A stretch of DNA of 64,000 nucleotides from Pseudovibrio japonicus (GTDB taxonomy: Bacteria; Pseudomonadota; Alphaproteobacteria; Rhizobiales; Stappiaceae). Both the position numbers and the translations under genes were made by a program. Each line of letters begins with the position of its first letter. Position 1 is the stretch's first letter. Below the pieces are notes generated by a model. It saw nothing but the letters and a program-made list of their open reading frames with translations, did no database searches and was not told where the DNA came from. Location: assembly GCF_014651595.1 (NCBI RefSeq), contig NZ_BMXE01000003.1, positions 372,001-436,000 of the forward strand, given 5' to 3'. Shown in pieces: positions 9,521 through 18,974 of the stretch.

Positions 9521-9961
9521 CTATGTGCTTTGGTAGGCTGTCTTGTTGTGACGCTCCATCATGCGGTCAGGGGTGCTGAGGGAGGTGAAGCCGAACTGTT
9601 TGTACAGGTCATGTGCGTCGGCTGTTGCCAGCATGAAGCGGCGCAGGCCCTGCAAGTCCGGATGGGCGTTAATTGCTTTCATGAGCTGCTTTGAGAGCCC
9701 TTTGCCGCGGTGAGCCGGGGTTACGAATACATCGCCCAGATACGCAAAGGTTGCTTTGTCCGTGATGACACGGGCGAATGCGATTTGCTCTCCTCTTTCC
9801 AGATAGGCGCCAAAACACACCGAGTTTTCGATGGATCTGTCGAAGATGTCTCGTGGCAGGCCTTTGCTCCAATAGGCTTCTTGTGAGAGGAACTGGTAGA
9901 GCATGTCGCGCTGTAGTTTGGCTTTGTCTGTTGAGATTTCGAGTTCTGTTGTTTGTGTCAT
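9521..9961 (-). CDS. GNAT family N-acetyltransferase
   Basis: This 146-residue protein shows the complete GNAT fold pattern: strand 4 with AFARVI, strand 5 with LGDVFVTPAHRGKGLSKQLM (about 81-100) containing the acetyl-CoA pyrophosphate-binding R-G-K-G-L, and a C-terminal DAHDLYKQFGF typical of the last strand-helix unit. It transfers an acetyl group from acetyl-CoA to an amine; the substrate is unknown. It is cytoplasmic. No strong SD is visible before the ATG. It lies head to tail with the two MFS genes and may be co-transcribed with them. Confidence 0.85.
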   Translation of the reverse strand: MTQTTELEISTDKAKLQRDMLYQFLSQEAYWSKGLPRDIFDRSIENSVCFGAYLERGEQIAFARVITDKATFAYLGDVFVTPAHRGKGLSKQLMKAINAHPDLQGLRRFMLATADAHDLYKQFGFTSLSTPDRMMERHNKTAYQST

Positions 9962-9985
9962 TTTGGAATGCTTCGGCTTTCTTTA

Positions 9986-11188
9986 TTACTGCGTTTGAAG
10001 GCTGGCTTCTGGTTTAGGTTTGCGTACGATGAGCAGGATTGTGAAGGAGAGCAGGGTGAGCAGCGCTGAGATCTGGAGGGTGTTTCCAAAGGTGGTGACG
10101 CTTGCCACGGTGCCGGTCATCATGCTTCCAACCAGACTTCCAGCAAATAGGGCGTTTGTATAATAGGCCGTGGCGATCCCTGGTCTATGCAAGGCATAGG
10201 ATTGGACGAAGGTGAGGCCAATTCCGACGTTGATGCCGTAGTAGAAGCCCTCCAGCGCGCAGAGCAGATAGACCTGGCTTGGGTCTGTTACTCTGACAAT
10301 TAAAAGGAAGAAGAGGGTTCCAAGCAAGGCTGAGAACAGCATTGCATTCTTGTGCCCCAGCTTTTGCGCAGGCTTTACGACCAAAAAGATGGCAATGACT
10401 TCCACAAAGCACTTTACCGAAAATGCCAGTCCCGGTGTTGCTGTTGGAAAGCCCATCTCTTGGATCAAGAAGACTGGTCCTGCGGACACAAAAATGAAGT
10501 TTGCTGAGGTGAGTGCAAAGATAGGCAAGCAGGCGAGGATGAGGGCAAAGGGCACAGGCTCAATCGGATCATTTGCATTGCCTTTGACCGGATGATGGGT
10601 GGTGAAGCTTTTGGGCACGATTGCCAGGCCCATGGCCAGCCAGAGCACGCTGATGATGCCTGATGTTGGGAATATGGAGCTGACCCCGAAGATGCCGTAG
10701 AGCGTGAAGGCCACCGGTGTTCCGATCATCCACCCCAGAGCCTGGGCGATGCGCAGGTGTGAGTTGAACTTGGCTGTATCCCTGTTGGTTTGCTCTGCAA
10801 ACAGGCGGCCAAAAGAATACATGGTGGAGAGCACTCCGCCGGAAACGCCCATAAGCGGGATCCCTAGCAGCAACATCCAAAAGGTTGGCACGGCGGATTG
10901 CAGACCCATGTTGATTCCAAAGAGCGCGGAACAGAACATCAAGATGGGCTTCAGCCGTGCACCTGCATCAATCCGAGCGCCGAAGTAGCGGTTTGAGAAC
11001 AACGTGATGAGGGTTGAGCAGGCGATGAAGAATCCAAGCTTCCATGCCGGTTCGCCAAGCTCTGTGACAACGTAAGAGCTGTAGAGCGGAATGAGGCAGG
11101 CAATGGCCAGTGAGCCAATGAGCATGTAGGCGTGAATCAGGATGGGGAAACAATCCAGCATTGTCAGTGCCGCAGGAACAGAGCGCAT
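9986..11188 (-). CDS. MFS transporter, SetA-like sugar efflux type (copy A)
   Basis: This 400-residue protein has twelve likely membrane helices. An early LIPLYSSYVVTELG segment (about 32-45), the loop-2 region NRYFGARIDAG and the general layout resemble the SetA/SotA sugar efflux branch of the major facilitator superfamily. The substrate is not readable. It is clearly paralogous to the next gene upstream (11324-12529): the first 35 residues align without a gap. The two lie in tandem on the minus strand with 135 bp between them. Confidence 0.75.
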   Translation of the reverse strand: MRSVPAALTMLDCFPILIHAYMLIGSLAIACLIPLYSSYVVTELGEPAWKLGFFIACSTLITLFSNRYFGARIDAGARLKPILMFCSALFGINMGLQSAVPTFWMLLLGIPLMGVSGGVLSTMYSFGRLFAEQTNRDTAKFNSHLRIAQALGWMIGTPVAFTLYGIFGVSSIFPTSGIISVLWLAMGLAIVPKSFTTHHPVKGNANDPIEPVPFALILACLPIFALTSANFIFVSAGPVFLIQEMGFPTATPGLAFSVKCFVEVIAIFLVVKPAQKLGHKNAMLFSALLGTLFFLLIVRVTDPSQVYLLCALEGFYYGINVGIGLTFVQSYALHRPGIATAYYTNALFAGSLVGSMMTGTVASVTTFGNTLQISALLTLLSFTILLIVRKPKPEASLQTQ

Positions 11189-11248
11189 AGGAGATCCAAA
11201 GATGATGGGAAAAAATTTATGAAGCCGCGCGGGAATGAACGCATTGAT

Positions 11249-11282
11249 ACATCTCCTGATGTGATTTGCAAGCAGGAGATGT
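11249..11282. repeat. Hairpin between the two MFS genes
   Basis: ACATCTCCTG and CAGGAGATGT form a perfect 10-bp stem with a 14-base loop, followed on the plus strand by a short T run. It lies after the stop of MFS copy B and before MFS copy A. Without a T tract on the minus strand it is a weak terminator and could be a processing or stability element. Confidence 0.5.
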
Positions 11283-11323
11283 TTTCGTTCGTTTATGCGC
11301 GCTGAGATGGTGCGTGCGCATGC

Positions 11324-12529
11324 TTAAGATGGTTGGGCCAGCTCGTGTCTTTGCGGTGGCTTGATCGCCAGAAGGATGATCGTTGCCAGTGCGGCGAGTA
11401 CAACGCTGCTCAGGATCGTGTTCTGGAAGGTGGTGTAGGAGGCAATAATTCCGGTGAGGATGTTGCCAGCCAGACCGCCCACGAAGATGGCGTTGACGAA
11501 GTAAGAGGTGGCGACTCCGGGCTTGTGGCGGGCATAATTCTGTATGAAGGTGATGCCGACACTGGCGCAGATGCCATAGTACATACCTTCAATAATGCAG
11601 AGCATCAGCACTTGCTGAACAGAAGTGGCGCTTGTGATTGTTGCAAAGAAGAGCAGGGCGCCGATGCCCGAAAACACCATCATGTTGCGCTCGCCAATAC
11701 GTTCTGTCGGCTTGATTGCAAAGTAGATGATGAGGACCTCAAACAGACTTTTGGTTGCCACAGCCCAGCCGGGGACAGAGGTCGACAGTCCCATCTCTTT
11801 GATGAAGTACACAGGGCTTGCCGAGAAGAAGATACTGTTTGCCGCTGAGAGCGCAAATACGGGTACGCAGGCTATGAGTAGCAGCATGGGAACTGCGTCT
11901 GTTCCGCCGCTTTCCTGAATTTGCTTCCTGATGTGGGTCTTGAGAGATCCGGGAATGAACAGCAGGCACAGGGCCAACCAGATAAAGGCAGATATAGTCG
12001 CCGCAAGGTGGATCTGTGTGAAGCCGTATGAGCCGTAAAGAAGAAAGGCAGCCGGCGGACCGAAGACCCAGCCAAGAGACATGCAAATGCGCATGTGAAG
12101 GTTGAAAGTGCCTGGATTGCGCCCAGTCTGTACTGCAAGTAAACGGCCAGTGGAATACATAGTGGACAGTGCTCCGGCAGCAATGCCGATCAATGGAATT
12201 CCGAGGCACACCAGAGACATGTAGGAAGGCGCTGTCAGCTGGATGAGCGCGTGGATGGTAAAGGCGCTGATGTTGATGATCAGCAATGGCTTGACGCGGT
12301 TGCCGTTATCAATGAGGCCGCCAAAGATGCGGTTGGTGATAAGGGACACAAGGGAGAAGCCGCCGATGACCAGCGCCAGGTTAAACGCAGGCTCCTGCAG
12401 TTCCTCAATGATGTAGGTACTCAGTAGCGGTATGACGAAGGCGATAGAAAATGCGCCAGAAAACATCACTGCAAAAAATAAAACTGGGTACCTATCAAGT
12501 CTTTGTAATTCGCTGCTAACAGGATTCAA
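11324..12529 (-). CDS. MFS transporter, SetA-like (copy B), TTG start
   Basis: This 401-residue, twelve-helix MFS protein is a paralogue of copy A. The frame stays open back to 12664, but the start is most likely the TTG at 12527-12529: GGAG sits five bases upstream, and from there the protein aligns gap-free with copy A (LNPVSSELQRLDRYPV against MRSVPAALTMLDCFPI), giving 401 against 400 residues. Conserved features include VIPLLSTYIIEEL (about 32-44) and an RMICMSLGW-like helix matched by RIAQALGW in copy A. A role in sugar or drug efflux is inferred from family resemblance only. Confidence 0.75.
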   Translation of the reverse strand: MNPVSSELQRLDRYPVLFFAVMFSGAFSIAFVIPLLSTYIIEELQEPAFNLALVIGGFSLVSLITNRIFGGLIDNGNRVKPLLIINISAFTIHALIQLTAPSYMSLVCLGIPLIGIAAGALSTMYSTGRLLAVQTGRNPGTFNLHMRICMSLGWVFGPPAAFLLYGSYGFTQIHLAATISAFIWLALCLLFIPGSLKTHIRKQIQESGGTDAVPMLLLIACVPVFALSAANSIFFSASPVYFIKEMGLSTSVPGWAVATKSLFEVLIIYFAIKPTERIGERNMMVFSGIGALLFFATITSATSVQQVLMLCIIEGMYYGICASVGITFIQNYARHKPGVATSYFVNAIFVGGLAGNILTGIIASYTTFQNTILSSVVLAALATIILLAIKPPQRHELAQPS

Positions 12530-12838
12530 GAAAATCTCCAAACCCCGACCTTGAAAATAATGATCTCGGGTCAATCGCTCAAATACTAAGTAGGGTACCT
12601 TAGGAGCACGACATGTAAAGTGAGCAATTCTAAGCCCTGAAAGGTACAGTACAGCACCTCGCATTTCCGAATGCTGCGTATCTCTAAGTCTCTGAAAGAT
12701 TATTGATAATTGGTAATTCGAGAAAGGTGAGCTCGATTTATTCTGGGTGCTGCTGCTGGTGGTGTGCTGCTCGAATATTGACGGTTGGTTTTTTCGAAGT
12801 GGCTGCGATAGCTTTGGAGCACTTGGTGGGAGGACTGG
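12530..12838. other. Divergent intergenic region, no gene seen
   Basis: This 309-bp stretch separates the minus-strand MFS genes from the plus-strand pair at 12839. Both promoters must lie here. I see no RNA gene or strong repeat. Confidence 0.4.
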
Positions 12839-13336
12839 ATGCTCTTTGCCTTTATTCTTGCTCTGACTGGTACCTTATTCGGTGGCGTTATCGCGATCTT
12901 GTCTGTCTATGCGCTGATTAAAGAAAAGCGGTTTGTCGATGATGAAGGGCGGGTTGTTGAACTTGAGCTTCCGTTCTTTGGCAAGCTGAAAACGAACGCC
13001 GCACCGATTGCGCTGACGTTTATCGGCGGGGGATTGATTGTCTTTTGCCTGCAGCAGTTCGGCAATGAGCCCAACCTGACCGAGCTGGTTGCCACAGTCA
13101 AAATTGAACAGCCGCACTCGGTGAATATGGTTGCACTGGCGATAGTCAGTGATGAATGGGATTCGGTGGAGAGCTGGGGCAATGAAGAGGAGCTTGAGAT
13201 CAAGCTGAAAGTTCCCAGTAACTGGAATTCTTATAATGGCTATCTGGTTCCATTAGGGGACCCTGATGTTGCTCCGAGATTTTTTAATGCGGGCGAGCAA
13301 TTCAAACCCACTGTTGTTTTGAGCAAAAACCGCTGA
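12839..13336 (+). CDS. Unrecognised small membrane protein
   Basis: This 165-residue protein has two N-terminal membrane helices (about 2-25 and 56-76), a charged loop between them and a soluble C-terminal domain of about 85 residues that ends in a beta-rich stretch. The C-terminal part is probably periplasmic. GGGAGGA five bases upstream supports the ATG. I do not recognise the family. The stop is 16 bp before the next gene, which also encodes an exported beta-rich protein, so the two probably form an operon. Confidence 0.65.
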   Translation: MLFAFILALTGTLFGGVIAILSVYALIKEKRFVDDEGRVVELELPFFGKLKTNAAPIALTFIGGGLIVFCLQQFGNEPNLTELVATVKIEQPHSVNMVALAIVSDEWDSVESWGNEEELEIKLKVPSNWNSYNGYLVPLGDPDVAPRFFNAGEQFKPTVVLSKNR

Positions 13337-13351
13337 AGAGGAAAGTAAGCG

Positions 13352-13828
13352 ATGATCCGGCATTTTGCCCGTTTGGTGGTGTTTTGTGCATTGGTTGGTG
13401 GCGGTGCTCCAGCGTTCTCAATGGGGGAGTGCTCGGTGAGTGATGGCAAGACGGATGGGCCTGCGGTCTCCGTGTGTGGTCAGGCCGTTGATGATCATAA
13501 TGAGCCCATTGCGAATGCGCCGCTGCTGTTGAAGGACCAAAACAGTGATAAGGCGATTACTGTTTTTACAGATGAGCAGGGGTTTTTCAGAGCGTACAAT
13601 CTGGATAGCGGCGAATACTCGGTTGAGTTGCCCGAGGCACTTGCGAAAGAGTTTGCTGTCGCGCCCTCCGATGGCGCAGTGTCTGGCGGTGCTCCAGACA
13701 GCGGGCAAAACGAGAAAACTATTCAGATTAAAGAAAAGAGCTTTCTTCAAAACATGCTCAGTTTGCAGCCTGATGCGGTTGATGCGGGAAAGATTCAGTT
13801 CGAGATTGAGCAGAAAGTTCAACAATGA
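13352..13828 (+). CDS. Exported protein with carboxypeptidase regulatory-like fold
   Basis: This 158-residue protein starts with a signal peptide (to about residue 23, ending AFS). Residues about 38-95 have the pattern of a carboxypeptidase regulatory-like / CnaB-type beta-sandwich: VxGxVxDxxxxPIxNAxLxL, then VFTDEQGFF, then LDSGEYSVELP. Such domains serve in binding or as structural modules. The C-terminal 60 residues are polar. GAGGAAAG precedes the ATG. It lies 16 bp after a small membrane-protein gene, and both products probably reach the periplasm. Confidence 0.65.
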   Translation: MIRHFARLVVFCALVGGGAPAFSMGECSVSDGKTDGPAVSVCGQAVDDHNEPIANAPLLLKDQNSDKAITVFTDEQGFFRAYNLDSGEYSVELPEALAKEFAVAPSDGAVSGGAPDSGQNEKTIQIKEKSFLQNMLSLQPDAVDAGKIQFEIEQKVQQ

Positions 13829-13966
13829 CACTTGCGGGAAGAGTGGGCTAAAAACGTCTTTCACTGTGCGCAGATGGCTGAGAAAAGGAATTGGGGCAGG
13901 GGAAGATCAGGGCTCTTGGAGGCCATCTCTCTGATTGGCTTGTTGGGGTATCCCTGGAGAAGAATA

Positions 13967-14016
13967 AAAATGGAGCGCGGCGGGGGTGTTTGCATTCCCG
14001 TGCCGCGCTCCATTTT
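13967..14016. terminator. Bidirectional terminator
   Basis: A 15-bp stem pairs AAAATGGAGCGCGGC (13967-13981) with GCCGCGCTCCATTTT (14002-14016). It lies between the convergent 13352 gene and ilvC. A and T tracts flank both sides. Confidence 0.85.
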
Positions 14017-14073
14017 GTTCTGTTCTAGCGTACCTTTATCCAAGAACTGCCAGGCAGTTTTGGAGTGCGCGCC

Positions 14074-15144
<1,071 letters not shown>

Positions 15145-15153
15145 TTATGTCTT

Positions 15154-15194
15154 GCCTGCTCCTGAAAACCGGTTTCCCAGCCTCAGGGACAGGC
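15154..15194. repeat. Rhizobiales-type palindromic repeat, copy 1
   Basis: A stem-loop with the core GAAAACCGGTTTCC. The arms GCCTG...CAGGC and TCCTGA/TCAGGGA enclose it. It lies between the tetR and ilvC genes. The core recurs at 18848-18889 and 28164-28210. Confidence 0.55.
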
Positions 15195-15195
15195 T

Positions 15196-15825
15196 CTAAT
15201 CTCGCGCTCCGTAGAGCTCTATGAACTGTTTGACCGCTGTTTTTGCGGCCAAATCCAAATCTTTGGGTGATGTCTGGGCTGTGCCGCCCAGAAGCATGCG
15301 GATGTGCTGGTCGCGTACGACCAGACCGTAAAGGGTGGAGTAGGCTTCCTGCGGGTCTTCGCAGCGCAGGTAACCGAGTGCGCAACCCTTTTCGAGCAGT
15401 GTTGTGGTCTGTCTGCCAATGCGGGCGCGGCCACTCTTTTCGAGGATGGCGCCAAGACCGGTTTCAGATTTACTGGCTTGTCCGATGGCAAGTCTGTTCA
15501 AGGCCAGAGAAACATCGCCGGAGATGGTCTCCAACAAGCTCTTGGCGAATTCTTCCAATGCGGCGTGCAGCTGTTCTGCACTCATATCGTTTGCCGGGTC
15601 GGCACCCGGAATAACCTTGGAGGCCTGACGGCTTACGATTGCGGCCAGTAAGCCATCGCGATCACCGAACCACTTGTAAAGGCTCTCCTTGGAGCATCCG
15701 GCAGCGCGGGCAATGGCGGCTGTTGTCAGCGCCTTTTCGCCACCTTCCACGAGCAGCTCCAACGCCTTGTCCAGAACCGCGCGCTGGCGGTCTGTAAAGC
15801 CTGTTTGTTCTTGCTCGGTTGGCAT
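15196..15825 (-). CDS. TetR/AcrR family transcriptional regulator
   Basis: This 209-residue protein has an N-terminal TetR helix-turn-helix (about 12-58) with the hallmarks LTTAAIARAAGCSKESLYKWFGDR. The C-terminal ligand-binding half resembles the AefR-like TetR_C group. It is probably a dimeric repressor that responds to a small hydrophobic ligand, not identified here. A 14-bp palindrome 40 bp upstream of its start is a likely autoregulatory operator. It lies between ilvC and the divergently transcribed RTX lipase gene; either could be a target, but nothing shows this. Confidence 0.9.
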   Translation of the reverse strand: MPTEQEQTGFTDRQRAVLDKALELLVEGGEKALTTAAIARAAGCSKESLYKWFGDRDGLLAAIVSRQASKVIPGADPANDMSAEQLHAALEEFAKSLLETISGDVSLALNRLAIGQASKSETGLGAILEKSGRARIGRQTTTLLEKGCALGYLRCEDPQEAYSTLYGLVVRDQHIRMLLGGTAQTSPKDLDLAAKTAVKQFIELYGARD

Positions 15826-15865
15826 GATGCTTTTTATTCCGACTGTTTGGTTTGTAAAACTTTAT

Positions 15866-15879
15866 GTACCGTACGGTAC
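15866..15879. promoter_or_regulatory. Likely TetR operator
   Basis: GTACCGTACGGTAC is a perfect 14-bp palindrome centred about 47 bp upstream of the tetR ATG, and the half-site CGGTACGGT is repeated next to it. Position and symmetry fit an autoregulatory operator. Confidence 0.6.
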
Positions 15880-16355
15880 GGTTCGCTTATGCCGCAGAAT
15901 CGAGATCGATGCAATAGGAAAGTGAGTGGAAATGCAGAGTCGACGAAAGAAATTTAGCGCGGTTGCAGTGCGCTTGGTTTGATCCATTCCATCGTGTGTC
16001 AAAAAATGCGCCGAAGGTCTGTGTTTTGGGCTGGGGAAACGCTTTGTCTGAGGGGATCGATTTGAGTTTCATATGATCTCTTTTTCATCCAGACGGTTCG
16101 TAGGCGCCTTTATTTACGGAGCATTCGTGAAGAGATTATGTTCTTTCCTTTGCGGAAGAATTTGTTGTCCTGGCGAGGTTATTCCGCTTTGCCTCATTTA
16201 AAATGAGAGCATTGGTTAGATGCCTTCATGTATCGTGAGTTATCGGTCCTATATCCCTTAGTTATATGGAGTATATAAATCATAGTGTATGTATTCGTTG
16301 TTGTAGAATCGGTGTTTTCCTTCAAGATGTAGTTGTTTTACATTTGGGAGGTGTA
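15880..16355. other. Intergenic region upstream of the RTX lipase
   Basis: About 475 bp between the TetR operator and the lipase start. AT-rich segments near 16185-16280 could hold the lipase promoter. I see no supported gene. Confidence 0.4.
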
Positions 16356-17888
16356 ATGTCTTTATTTGAGTATAAAGGAAGTGATGCAGGGCAACTTATG
16401 TCAGATGCTTTGCAGGTGATGCTCTATAGCTATCATGGTCTGGATGATGCGCTCGGGAGTGCGTATCAAGCCAATGGTTTTACGCTGGGAACATTGGTGG
16501 GAACCCTGTGGGGCACTGAAGATGAGGCGGGGTTGCTGAGCGGGGAGAGCGAGCAAGCTGCGCGTGACAGAGTTGAGGAGCAGGGCTGGACGGTCCTGTC
16601 TGCCGAAGATCTTGGCTATGACGGGGCAATCGTTGATCACAACGGAACGTTTCAGGGTGAGACCTTCAAGTTCAAGGATGCGCAGGCGGATGTGCTGGCC
16701 AAGTACGATGAGAATGGCAATGTGACACAAGTTGCGTTGGCGTTTCGTGGCACCACTGGCACGCTGGATAACATCGTGACTGACACCATTGGCGATGTGA
16801 TCGATTATCTTGAGTTTTTCAAGAATGAACCGCAGTACGTGGAAGGGGCTTTTTCCGAGCTGCTGGCTGCGCTTAAGGACTTCATGGTTGGGCAGGGTCT
16901 GGATGGCAGCGATCTGCTTGTGACCGGGCATTCGCTTGGTGGCGGTGCTGTTGCCAATATGGCAGAGCGCAGCGATGAGTGGTTGGAAGGGTTCTTTGTG
17001 GATGCCAAATACATGGCGTTTGCCAGCCATTACGCACCCGAGGATGGGGCGGCGGTTCTGGACAATGGGGCTGAACTCTTCAGCTTTGATCTGGAAAATG
17101 ATCCGGTACCTTCAGCGATCTCTTCTGATGGGGTGGACGTAACGGGGAACGATACCGATTACGGTTATGACACAAGCAATATCGTCATCTTCAATGATTG
17201 GTATGATACGCCAATATTTTGGGATGGAGGCGGGTTGCTGAACCTGCCCAGCTGGTCCGCCCACCTGCCGTTCGCCTACGCTACTGCGTTTCAGGCCATC
17301 AGTTCCTCTGAGTTTTACAGCGAAATGAACAGGGACAGCGTGGTGGTTGTCTCTGGGCTTTCTGACCAGAGGCGGGATCATACCTGGGTTGAGGATATTC
17401 AGGTTCCCTTTGACCACACCGGGCACTACCGACAGGATGCTTACATTCTTGGCTCAGCAGAGAACGATCTACTACGCGGGAATTCCGGCGATGATGGGCT
17501 GGAAGGGTTTGCCGGTGATGATCATCTGCGCGGTGAAGGTGGGCATGATCGCCTGCTGGGCGGCGCTGGTGATGACATTCTGGAAGGCGGAAGCGGTAAC
17601 GATATCCTGCGAGACGGTGCTGGGTCTGACGTTCTTGTTGGCGGTAGTGGCTCTGATACCTTCTGCTTTGACGACGATGGGGAGCTGGATGTGATCAATG
17701 ACTTCGTGGTTGGCGAAGATCTTATTGACCTTTCCGCCGCTGGGGTTAGCTCGTTTGATGAGCTGGACATAAGCGAGAGCCTGTTTGGGGGATGGATCTC
17801 CGTTTCCTATGGCAATGATGTGCTGGACGTGGATACCGGTTGGCTGTTCACTTACAGCCTGAGCGCCGAAGACTTTGTCTTCGCGTAA
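16356..17888 (+). CDS. RTX lipase, family I.3 type, type I secreted
   Basis: This 510-residue protein has no N-terminal signal peptide. The lipase pentapeptide GHSLGG is around Ser193, the expected nucleophile. Upstream is FRGTTGTLDN, like the oxyanion region of family I.3 lipases. Residues about 366-435 hold glycine-rich RTX nonapeptides (GGxGxDxLx), which bind Ca2+. The extreme C-terminus DFVFA, hydrophobic after an acidic residue, fits an ABC-exporter secretion signal. GGGAGGTG before the ATG at 16356 fixes the start; a longer frame to 16266 has no SD. The cognate exporter genes are not in this window. Confidence 0.85.
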   Translation: MSLFEYKGSDAGQLMSDALQVMLYSYHGLDDALGSAYQANGFTLGTLVGTLWGTEDEAGLLSGESEQAARDRVEEQGWTVLSAEDLGYDGAIVDHNGTFQGETFKFKDAQADVLAKYDENGNVTQVALAFRGTTGTLDNIVTDTIGDVIDYLEFFKNEPQYVEGAFSELLAALKDFMVGQGLDGSDLLVTGHSLGGGAVANMAERSDEWLEGFFVDAKYMAFASHYAPEDGAAVLDNGAELFSFDLENDPVPSAISSDGVDVTGNDTDYGYDTSNIVIFNDWYDTPIFWDGGGLLNLPSWSAHLPFAYATAFQAISSSEFYSEMNRDSVVVVSGLSDQRRDHTWVEDIQVPFDHTGHYRQDAYILGSAENDLLRGNSGDDGLEGFAGDDHLRGEGGHDRLLGGAGDDILEGGSGNDILRDGAGSDVLVGGSGSDTFCFDDDGELDVINDFVVGEDLIDLSAAGVSSFDELDISESLFGGWISVSYGNDVLDVDTGWLFTYSLSAEDFVFA

Positions 17889-17893
17889 ATAGT

Positions 17894-17932
17894 ACTGGCT
17901 TTCCTGGCTCTTTGTGGGGCAGGAAAGCCAGT
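17894..17932 (+). terminator. Terminator-like hairpin after the lipase
   Basis: A perfect 13-bp stem, ACTGGCTTTCCTG/CAGGAAAGCCAGT, lies six bases after the lipase stop. There is no clear T tract. Confidence 0.6.
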
Positions 17933-17961
17933 TAAGTGTGACCTTTTGCGTTTTTGCGCAG

Positions 17962-17995
17962 AAAAAAAGCCTGCCGCATGATGAGGCAGCAGGCT
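17962..17995 (-). terminator. Terminator of pdxJ
   Basis: On the minus strand, a 10-bp stem (one G-U pair) beginning AGCCTGC is followed by seven T's. It lies 23 bases downstream of the pdxJ stop. Confidence 0.8.
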
Positions 17996-18017
17996 CCTTT
18001 GGGAATTTGTCTGGTGC

Positions 18018-18776
18018 TTACAGTTCTACTGGCTCGCCTAAGGCGTGGCGGAAGCGCCGGACGCTTTCGGTGAAACCATGGACGAGGGCGTCCGCAGTGA
18101 AGCCGTGGCCGATGGAAACCTCGGAGATGTAAGGCGCGCGCTCGATCAGGGCTGGCAGGTTTTCAACGGTGAGGTCGTGACCTGCGTTGACCAAAAGGCC
18201 AGCAGCTCTTGCGGCTTCTGCAGTTGCGACCACTTTGTCGAGCTCGATCTTTTCTGCTTCCTTATCGGAATGGCAGGCACCATACGGGCCAGTGTAAATC
18301 TCGATGCGCTCTGCACCTGCTTCGGCGGCAAGGGCAGGCTGGCTTGGGTCCGGATCTACGAAGAGGGAGGTGCGCACACCCCATGACTTGGCTTTGGCGA
18401 TCACCTCCTTGAGGAGGTCCATGTTTTTGGAAAAATCCCATCCGTGGTCTGAAGTCTGCTGGGATGGGTCATCGGGCACGAACAGGACTTGCGTCGGGCG
18501 GGTTTCTTCCACCAGTTGCAGGAAGCGCTCATCGGGGTAGCCTTCCAGACACAGCTCTTTGCCGTGCAACTCCTCACGCATCATTTTGGCGAGGTCGTAA
18601 ACGTCAGAGCGGCGGATGTGGCGTTCGTCCGGGCGTGGGTGCACGGTGATGCCTTTGGCCCCGGCGTTGAGGGCAAGCGCTGACAGTTGCGTAACGCTTG
18701 GCCACGGTAGATCGCGTCGATTTCTCAAGACGGCTACAGCGTTTACGTTGACGGATAGGCGGCTCGGCGTCTTCAT
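18018..18776 (-). CDS. pdxJ: Pyridoxine 5'-phosphate synthase
   Basis: PdxJ condenses 3-amino-2-oxopropyl phosphate with deoxyxylulose 5-phosphate to form pyridoxine 5'-phosphate, the last step of DXP-dependent vitamin B6 synthesis. The 252-residue TIM barrel shows the family motifs SVNVNAVAVLRNRR (about 8-21), ITVHPRPDERHIR (43-55), a central VSLFVDPD-like strand (TSLFVDPDPSQ), the IEIYTGPY loop, VNAGHDLT and EVSIGHG near the end. It stands alone between the lipase and the ilv genes with its own terminator. No acpS or era follows it, unlike in enterics. Confidence 0.96.
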   Translation of the reverse strand: MKTPSRLSVNVNAVAVLRNRRDLPWPSVTQLSALALNAGAKGITVHPRPDERHIRRSDVYDLAKMMREELHGKELCLEGYPDERFLQLVEETRPTQVLFVPDDPSQQTSDHGWDFSKNMDLLKEVIAKAKSWGVRTSLFVDPDPSQPALAAEAGAERIEIYTGPYGACHSDKEAEKIELDKVVATAEAARAAGLLVNAGHDLTVENLPALIERAPYISEVSIGHGFTADALVHGFTESVRRFRHALGEPVEL

Positions 18777-18847
18777 GGGGGAATACTCTTTAATGGATCA
18801 GAGCATGTCGTCTTGATGCGTTATGCCCTGACTTTTGGTCTACGCGT

Positions 18848-18889
18848 AGCCTTATCCGAAAACCGGGTCCTACATTTCGGGGGTACGCT
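18848..18889. repeat. Rhizobiales-type palindromic repeat, copy 2
   Basis: An imperfect stem-loop with CCGAAAACCGG at its core and flanking arms AGCC(T)TA/GGGTACGCT. It lies upstream of pdxJ and downstream of ilvH. It shares the core of the copies at 15154 and 28164. Confidence 0.55.
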
Positions 18890-18900
18890 CGAGATTTTGA

Positions 18901-18941
18901 AAATAAAACGGCGTCCTCACAGAATTGCAAAAGACGCCGCT
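18901..18941 (-). terminator. Terminator of ilvIH
   Basis: On the minus strand a CGGCGTC-type 7-bp stem is followed by GTTTTATTTTC. It lies about 35 bases after the ilvH stop. Confidence 0.7.
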
Positions 18942-18974
18942 TAATATCAATAGGCCAGAAATGACTTCTAACGG

